Source: Bartonella elizabethae F9251 = ATCC 49927
Lineage (GTDB): Bacteria > Pseudomonadota > Alphaproteobacteria > Rhizobiales > Rhizobiaceae
Direction: 5' to 3'
DNA: 64,000 nucleotides
Assembly (NCBI RefSeq): GCF_000518165.1
Contig: NZ_JADB01000001.1
Location: 62,001-126,000 of the forward strand
Shown here: one piece after another, positions 59,882 through 64,000 of the stretch
Layout of the letters: every line of letters begins with the position of its first letter
Numbering within the stretch: position 1 is the first letter of the stretch
The notes under the pieces: generated by a model
What the model was told of the DNA's origin: nothing
The model's input: only the letters and a program-made list of their open reading frames with translations
The model's database searches: none
Translations under genes and position numbers: made by a program

Positions 59882-60429
59882 CGTCTCTTCGTTTAAACTT
59901 ATAGTATTGCGCTCATAAATAATTGCCTAATTAAAAAATCCATTAAGATCTTTCAGAAAGTTTCTAACTATTGCTTGTGTTTCTTTACGATGCTCAATAC
60001 CAACCAATAATATATTTCTTATCAATTGCTTCGTATGGAACATTGCCTATTGTACATCAGAATGAGTTCTCTCTATTTTTGGGTACATTTAGAGAGGTTA
60101 TACTATCAAGTTCAGGTTTAGATCTTAATGATCTTACCCCATTTTTCGATAGAGACGACAGGGATCATGCTACCGCTTTGTGGGGGAGAGCTTGTAGATT
60201 TCTTTAGTTATAGGATTAAAGTCGTACGTATTGGCAATAAAAAGAAAAATAGCAAATCTCTTCAAGAGAGATTTTCAGCATTTTTATTACCAATACAAGT
60301 TTTCATCATAATTTTTTGAAGTTCGTTATAAGAAAAAACATATTCTTTGCTATAGTAGCTAATTATGAATTTATCATTATTGTTTCTTTATTTCACGTGC
60401 AATTTCCCTATGGCGTAAATCACGCTTTT
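59882..60429. other. Scarred intergenic DNA after the orphan promoter
   Basis: About 550 bases lie here where a fifth hbp gene would be expected. Short frames exist on both strands (for example 59971-60207 plus), but none resembles a family I know, and the strand of any ancestral gene is unclear. Confidence 0.45.
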
Positions 60430-60858
60430 ATTCTCAAAGAATTGTTTTTGCTGTGAGAAAGAGGGGGGGGGGGACATCTTCAGGGATGCTCGTGTTTCCG
60501 GAAATATAGGTTAACCCACAAATCTCGGTATTTCTAAAAATCTTAACTTTGCCATAAATTTGACCACAGATTTTGGAATAAAGATGTATTTTTACATTAT
60601 CATAAACACTAGCATAATCATACACCCAGCAATCGCCATCATGGGATAGTTTTTTCCTTTTTAATATAACCACCTAGATAGTCATCCTTGATATCATCAA
60701 AATCCCTTAAGGTATGAAAGTGGTGTAAAGTAATGCCATCAAAAGTAAGGTTTTCATTCGTAAATTCGTATTTTTTTGCAGGCTCTTGTTTATTAACAGA
60801 CACAGTTTTATTTTCAATGTTAGAGGAAATTGTAGTGTTTTTTTGATATAGTTGTCAT
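60430..60858 (-). pseudogene. Frameshifted phage-type hexapeptide-repeat protein gene
   Basis: On the minus strand three frames together give one protein. An ATG at 60858 starts the first; after a 7-A tract the second frame reads KKYEFTNENLTFDGITLH and then DDYLGGYIKKEK. A further A tract before 60655 shifts into LSHDGDCWVYDYASVYDNVKI, GQIYGKVKIF and YISGNTSI. This is the layout of a widespread phage-associated family in which a KYEF-TFDGITLHRI-LGGYIEKE-NLSHDGNCWVY region leads into left-handed beta-helix hexapeptide repeats. Both breaks are at A homopolymers. The 3' end contains an 11-bp C tract. Function unknown. Confidence 0.8.
60463..60473. repeat. 11-bp homopolymeric G (plus)/C (minus) tract
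   Basis: Eleven consecutive G bases lie on the plus strand in an otherwise AT-rich region. On the minus strand the tract encodes the Val-Pro-Pro-Pro part of the last frame of the hexapeptide-repeat pseudogene. Such tracts slip readily during replication. Confidence 0.95.
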
Positions 60859-61118
60859 AGTTCAATTCTTATCGTTATTTAAATTTTCTATTAACCTTCT
60901 CTAATGGGACTCGGTGCTATAAAATTCGGCATACAGTCCGTCACTATGCTTTTTTATTGTCAATTATTTATGGGCTTTTTTGATATTTTTTCTAATTTTT
61001 GCTTTTTATAAGATTAGAAATGTTCGTTATTCTCGATTCCTTGACGCTTCAAGGTATTACAACGCCTTTTGAAGGAAAACAGCGAGAACTTTGGGGAAGT
61101 GAATACGGTTTCAAATTT

Positions 61119-61870
61119 ATGATATTATTGTTGCTGAGGTTTACTATCATATCAAAAAGCGTTCTATAGTATCGGTGACAGATCCTTATGTTGAAAGATG
61201 TATAGGTCTTGTCGATATCCAGCTTTTAATCAAGCAGTTAACTAAAGTCTACTTAGATAAAGGCTTATGTCACAGTTCGTATATCCCAGACTAGGATATA
61301 AAAAGAACCAATAATTACCTTCTTGGCAATAAGGTTGGAGGGGGTCCGTCAATATAGTGTCGCCATAGTGGCACCAATTTGGGGATTTTGCATTCTCGGT
61401 AGGATATTAGGGGAAACCTAAACTTTTGATGTCATTTATTTGCAAGGATTTCCTCTTTTTCATTCAGTTAAAAACATGCTCTAGAAGCAGGTGATGCGAA
61501 GTCTTAATTTGCCAAATTTACTGGTACGATCAGTGTCATGACATCTTTTCAGGTGAGCGGGTGGAATTTTATATTAAGCACTCTTTTAAGCGGCAATATT
61601 CAGCGCATAATTTATTGGCTGCAGAGCAGATATCTTTGGGGGGCTCCAATGTTCGTGATACGCGTGAGAGTTTGATTTTTGGCAATAACAGTTTTTATCC
61701 GTAATGATTTGATACTGAGAACCGTTCCGTGGTGCAACAATGGGATTCTTAAAAAGACTTTTGGAGAACGTCGCCCCTTTGTTAGTTTGGACTATGGTCT
61801 TGTTTTTGCACAACCTTTGTACGGTTTTACAAGCCGGTATCATCGTTATATTTGCCAGCCCCCAATGTTG
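61119..61870 (+). pseudogene. Decayed FhaC/ShlB/HecB-type two-partner secretion transporter
   Basis: Pieces of one TpsB outer-membrane transporter remain in order. Positions 61119-61320 give the POTRA region (SVTDPYVERCIGLVDIQLL, then QLTKVYLDKGL and SSYIPD), broken by an in-frame TAG at 61292 where the family has Gln (PDQD). Positions 61531-61711 give the late barrel segment (HDIFSGERVEFYIKHSFKRQ, then SAHNLLAAEQISLGG and NVRDTRESL); the frame then shifts by one base near 61703 and continues as RNDLILRTVPW, then RRPFVSLDYGLVFAQPLYGF. The middle of the barrel is missing. FhaC-type proteins export filamentous haemagglutinins; no fhaB is seen in the window. Confidence 0.85.
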
Positions 61871-62280
61871 CTAGCCCTTGCATTAAGACGGTTCATAAGA
61901 GCCGTTTTAGTTTTTTCTTATACAGTTTTACCTACACGCCAGCTGCGCTTTTGACGTGCAAGTAAATGGTTTTATTGATTTAAGATAAACAGATTTGAAA
62001 TGAGAGAATCTTACGATATTCGAGACTCTCATTCAACATGTGAAACAGTAAATTATCATTATAAATCAACGCATTGTTATGAATGAACAGTTTGCCTATT
62101 GGATAGCAGGTGTTAAGCTTGCAGAGGGAATGGTTTCTTTTGATGCCAGTTATTCCAGTATTTTCTATAGCACCGTCAAGCATAAAAAGTCAGACAGGTT
62201 TTTTGCATTTTTGTTTTTCGTAATTTAAGATACAAATAAAATATCAAAAATAGGCCATGTTAGTAAATAGATGAAACTTT
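61871..62280. other. Spacer between the transporter remnant and the hbp remnant
   Basis: About 400 bases lie here with stop codons in all frames at short intervals. Short frames on both strands have no recognised similarity. It could contain further decayed coding sequence. Confidence 0.4.
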
Positions 62281-62415
62281 GATGATATTTGGATAAAAAA
62301 GTCAGTGACTGTTTTACTATTTTAGCTGACATTGATTTCCTAATGGTAAGCAAAATTCTATTGTGTACAGAATATTGTTACTGAGATTTCGGTAAAAGAA
62401 ATTTACAAAAAAAAT
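62281..62415 (+). pseudogene. Second decayed hbp 3' fragment
   Basis: From about 62331 the sequence aligns with the third-from-last block of hbp copy 1: ATTGATTT, then ATGG, then ATTCTATTGTGTACAGAATA and TTGTTAC, then GATTTCGGTAAAAGAAATTT. That corresponds to the VRAEYRYSDFGKKKF region. The frame is lost and the last strand (the YKTNDFRVGVAYKF block) is missing. It lies just upstream of the promoter of hbp copy 4 and may be the 3' end of the gene whose promoter is the orphan at 59863. Confidence 0.68.
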
Positions 62416-62567
62416 ATAATCATTAACAGCTATGTGAAAATTTAGGGAAAATGAATCCAACTTTAAGACACATAATTTTAGTATGGCTTAGTTGATAAAT
62501 TTTCATTGGATGAAAAATTAAATAATTAAGAAGCCTTATTTTCATAATTTCTTTATTTTTTTGTGAG

Positions 62568-62586
62568 TGTGTCATTTTTGCTACAG
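62568..62586 (+). promoter_or_regulatory. H-box promoter element of hbp gene 4
   Basis: TGTGTCATTTTTGCTACAG begins 75 bases before the fourth hbp start codon, the same sequence and distance as for copy 2. Confidence 0.85.
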
Positions 62587-62642
62587 ATCTTTCAAAAAAG
62601 ATGCTCTATATACATTTCATTTTGGATATTTGGAGAGATTTT

Positions 62643-64000
62643 ATGAATACAAAACGTTTAATAACAGCGTCTATTTTTTCTTTAATTTCAGCGTCCACAG
62701 CGCTAGCTGCTGATGTACTGATTCCTCATCAGACAGCACCATCGACTCCTTCTTCTACTATTGTTGCCCCCACTTTTTCATGGACAGGGCTCTATTTAGG
62801 TGTCCAAGCTGGTGGCTTTTCGAGCAAGGCTGATATGGCTCTTGTCGGTCAAGAAAAGAGTTTTCCACTGGATAAAGAGTTCTCTCCTAAACTTTCAGGT
62901 TTTGCTGGTGGTTTTTATGGAGGGTCTAATATTGATCTCGGTGACAGCTTTATTTTTGGTGTCGATACGGATTTAACACTGTCTGGAAAAAAGCACACAA
63001 AGACTATTACTATAGGTTCATCTGATAACATTACAGTAGAAAATGCAGTGGGAAGATCCCGTAGATCAGCAGAAACGTCTCTTCCAAACTCACAAACAGG
63101 GACACCAACATCAACACAAACAGCCGCTTCAGGACAATCTGCACAAAAAGCACCTGCTGCATCAGATTCAGCAACAACAAAACCTGCGCTAGGAACACCT
63201 GCAGCCGGAGCAACTGGAGCGGGAACACCTGCAGCCGGAGCAACTGGAGCAGAAACACCTGCAGCCGGAGCAGCTGGAGCAGGAACAGCTGCAGCCAGAG
63301 CAGGAGAAGGTACATCTGCATCCGCAAAATCTGCATCTGCACAACCATCATCAGCAGCACCTGAAAAATCTGCACCCGCAAAACCTGCACCTGCAGCAGC
63401 AGTAGTAGCATCCGCTGCCGCAGCATCTGCAAAACCTACACCTGCAGCAGCAGCAGCATCCGCTGCCGCAGCATCCGCAAAACCTGCACCTGCAGCACCC
63501 GAAAAACTTGCAGCACCCGCATCAGCACCCGCACCCGCAGCAAAGTCTGCATCTGCACAACCATCAGCAGTAGAAAGAACAGTGCCAGCTGGGCCACTTG
63601 TACTGGCGAGGTCAGGATCATCTAACTCAGGGACAGGTGCTTCCTCTGGAGCAAGTGGAGCAAGTGGAGCGAAAAATGGGGGGTATCATAGTGCCCATGG
63701 TAGTGGATATTCTAATTCGCATGGTGCATCTCACCCAGGTGGGCATCATGGCTCTGGTGCTAACCCACACGGTTCAAACGGTACTAATCCACATGCTTCC
63801 CGTCCTCATGGAGCGCAAAGTCAACAAGCAGCGGATAAGGGTAATACCAGCGTATATGGTATAGAACAAATGAAAAAGATGGCTTCTGAACTTGGTCTTG
63901 AGGATGAAGTTGAAACTGTAAATCATACTTTCAAACAAAACTGGGGTGGTGCTACACGGGTACGTATCGGTTTTGCTGCTGATCGCTTTATGCCTTATCT
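62643..64000 (+). CDS. Hbp-family outer membrane protein with large Ala/Pro-rich and His/Gly-rich loop insertion (copy 4, partial)
   Basis: The frame is open from the ATG at 62643 (GGAGAG upstream) to the window end, so at least 452 residues are seen. A signal peptide (ending ALAADV) is followed by normal Hbp sequence to about residue 141 (FSWTGLYLGVQAGGFSSK, then KLSGFAGGFYGGSNIDLG). Residues 142-397 are a low-complexity insertion: Ala/Pro/Thr/Gly/Ser repeats, then a His/Gly-rich stretch with nine His in residues 349-389. Normal sequence resumes (TFKQNWGGATRVRIGFAADR, FMPYL). The insertion falls where copies 1-3 have their longest variable loop, so it is probably surface exposed. The gene continues beyond the window; about 90-100 more codons are expected. 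Confidence 0.9.
   Translation, partial: MNTKRLITASIFSLISASTALAADVLIPHQTAPSTPSSTIVAPTFSWTGLYLGVQAGGFSSKADMALVGQEKSFPLDKEFSPKLSGFAGGFYGGSNIDLGDSFIFGVDTDLTLSGKKHTKTITIGSSDNITVENAVGRSRRSAETSLPNSQTGTPTSTQTAASGQSAQKAPAASDSATTKPALGTPAAGATGAGTPAAGATGAETPAAGAAGAGTAAARAGEGTSASAKSASAQPSSAAPEKSAPAKPAPAAAVVASAAAASAKPTPAAAAASAAAASAKPAPAAPEKLAAPASAPAPAAKSASAQPSAVERTVPAGPLVLARSGSSNSGTGASSGASGASGAKNGGYHSAHGSGYSNSHGASHPGGHHGSGANPHGSNGTNPHASRPHGAQSQQAADKGNTSVYGIEQMKKMASELGLEDEVETVNHTFKQNWGGATRVRIGFAADRFMPY
63195..63300 (+). repeat. 30-bp tandem repeats inside hbp copy 4
   Basis: Three full 30-bp units (63195-63224, 63225-63254, 63255-63284) and a partial fourth encode TPAAGATGAG, TPAAGATGAE, TPAAGAAGAG and a degenerate TAAARAG. 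The unit is a multiple of three, so copy changes keep the frame. Confidence 0.9.
63381..63494 (+). repeat. 48/51-bp tandem repeats inside hbp copy 4
   Basis: Two units, 63381-63431 (51 bp, encoding KPAPAAAVVASAAAASA) and 63432-63479 (48 bp, encoding KPTPAAAAASAAAASA), are followed by the start of a third (KPAPA). They differ by one codon in an alanine run and two substitutions, which points to slippage or unequal exchange. Confidence 0.9.

Noticed and set aside
59971-60207. 78-codon plus-strand frame after the orphan H-box
   Set aside because: It does not begin at the expected distance from the promoter element, has no signal peptide of Hbp type and no recognised similarity.
63195-63494. Tandem repeats that could suggest a CRISPR array
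   Set aside because: The units are directly adjacent, in frame and without unique spacers; they are coding repeats in an Hbp protein.
63031-63621. Long minus-strand frames rich in Leu/Gln/Val opposite hbp copy 4
   Set aside because: They are the mirror of the Ala/Pro/Ser repeat codons on the plus strand, where a full Hbp protein with signal peptide and promoter is read.
1-64000. tRNA and rRNA genes, intact insertion sequences and integrases
   Set aside because: I scanned the intergenic regions for the T-loop sequence GGTTCGAATCC, rRNA segments and transposase motifs and recognised none; a dedicated tRNA search would settle it.

Overview
The window is one contiguous stretch of an AT-rich alphaproteobacterial chromosome, and every line of evidence points to the genus Bartonella. 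The housekeeping gene order is of the rhizobial/Brucella type: lnt, an XRE regulator, metK, trmB, rimP, nusA, ylxR, infB, rbfA, truB; ffs, dnaX, ybaB, recR; and tsaB, rimI, miaB, phoH, ybeY, corC, lnt. The right end carries a tandem family of haemin-binding outer-membrane proteins of the Hbp/Pap31 type. I cannot name the species from sequence reading alone.

Layout. Positions 1-744 hold the end of argJ and mutT on the plus strand. Positions 1219-5732 (minus) hold an NlpC/P60 peptidase, an M17 aminopeptidase, pantothenate kinase and an asparaginase. hslV-hslU follow at 5951-7843 (plus). Positions 7862-11647 (minus) hold an RsmC-like methyltransferase, pnp and rpsO. A plus-strand MFS exporter (11962-13590) separates rpsO from the long minus-strand translation/RNA cluster truB-rbfA-infB-ylxR-nusA-rimP-trmB-metK-XRE-lnt-corC-ybeY-phoH-miaB-rimI-tsaB (14061-30883). 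Next on the minus strand come a YeiH-type permease, recR, ybaB, dnaX, the SRP RNA gene, a small secreted protein, pheA and kdsB (31260-38576). A membrane-anchored cytochrome c (plus) and a MoeB/ThiF-like enzyme (minus) lead into gshB and the phosphate operon pstSCAB-phoU (41675-47083, plus). SleB-like lipoprotein, M29 aminopeptidase, mutM, M20 dipeptidase and a short RNase D follow, all plus strand, up to 53177.

From about 53.2 kb the character changes. Coding density collapses, non-coding stretches exceed 1 kb, and an accessory region begins. It contains four hbp genes (56056, 57225, 58697, 62643 onward). Each is preceded by a nearly identical 19-bp promoter element that corresponds to the H-box described for Bartonella hbp genes, and the first three end in strong intrinsic terminators. 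Among them lie two decayed hbp 3' ends, a fifth promoter element with no gene behind it, a frameshifted hexapeptide-repeat gene of phage type carrying an 11-bp C tract, and a decayed FhaC/ShlB two-partner secretion transporter. The orphan promoter and one 3' remnant flank this debris, so a fifth hbp gene was probably split or replaced there.

The most unusual object is the last gene, which runs off the window. It is an Hbp protein in which about 256 residues of Ala/Pro/Ser/Gly-rich repeats, ending in a His/Gly-rich stretch with nine histidines, are inserted into a predicted surface loop. Its siblings are only 277-294 residues in total. A histidine-rich surface extension on a haemin-binding barrel is the best candidate here for something not yet described.
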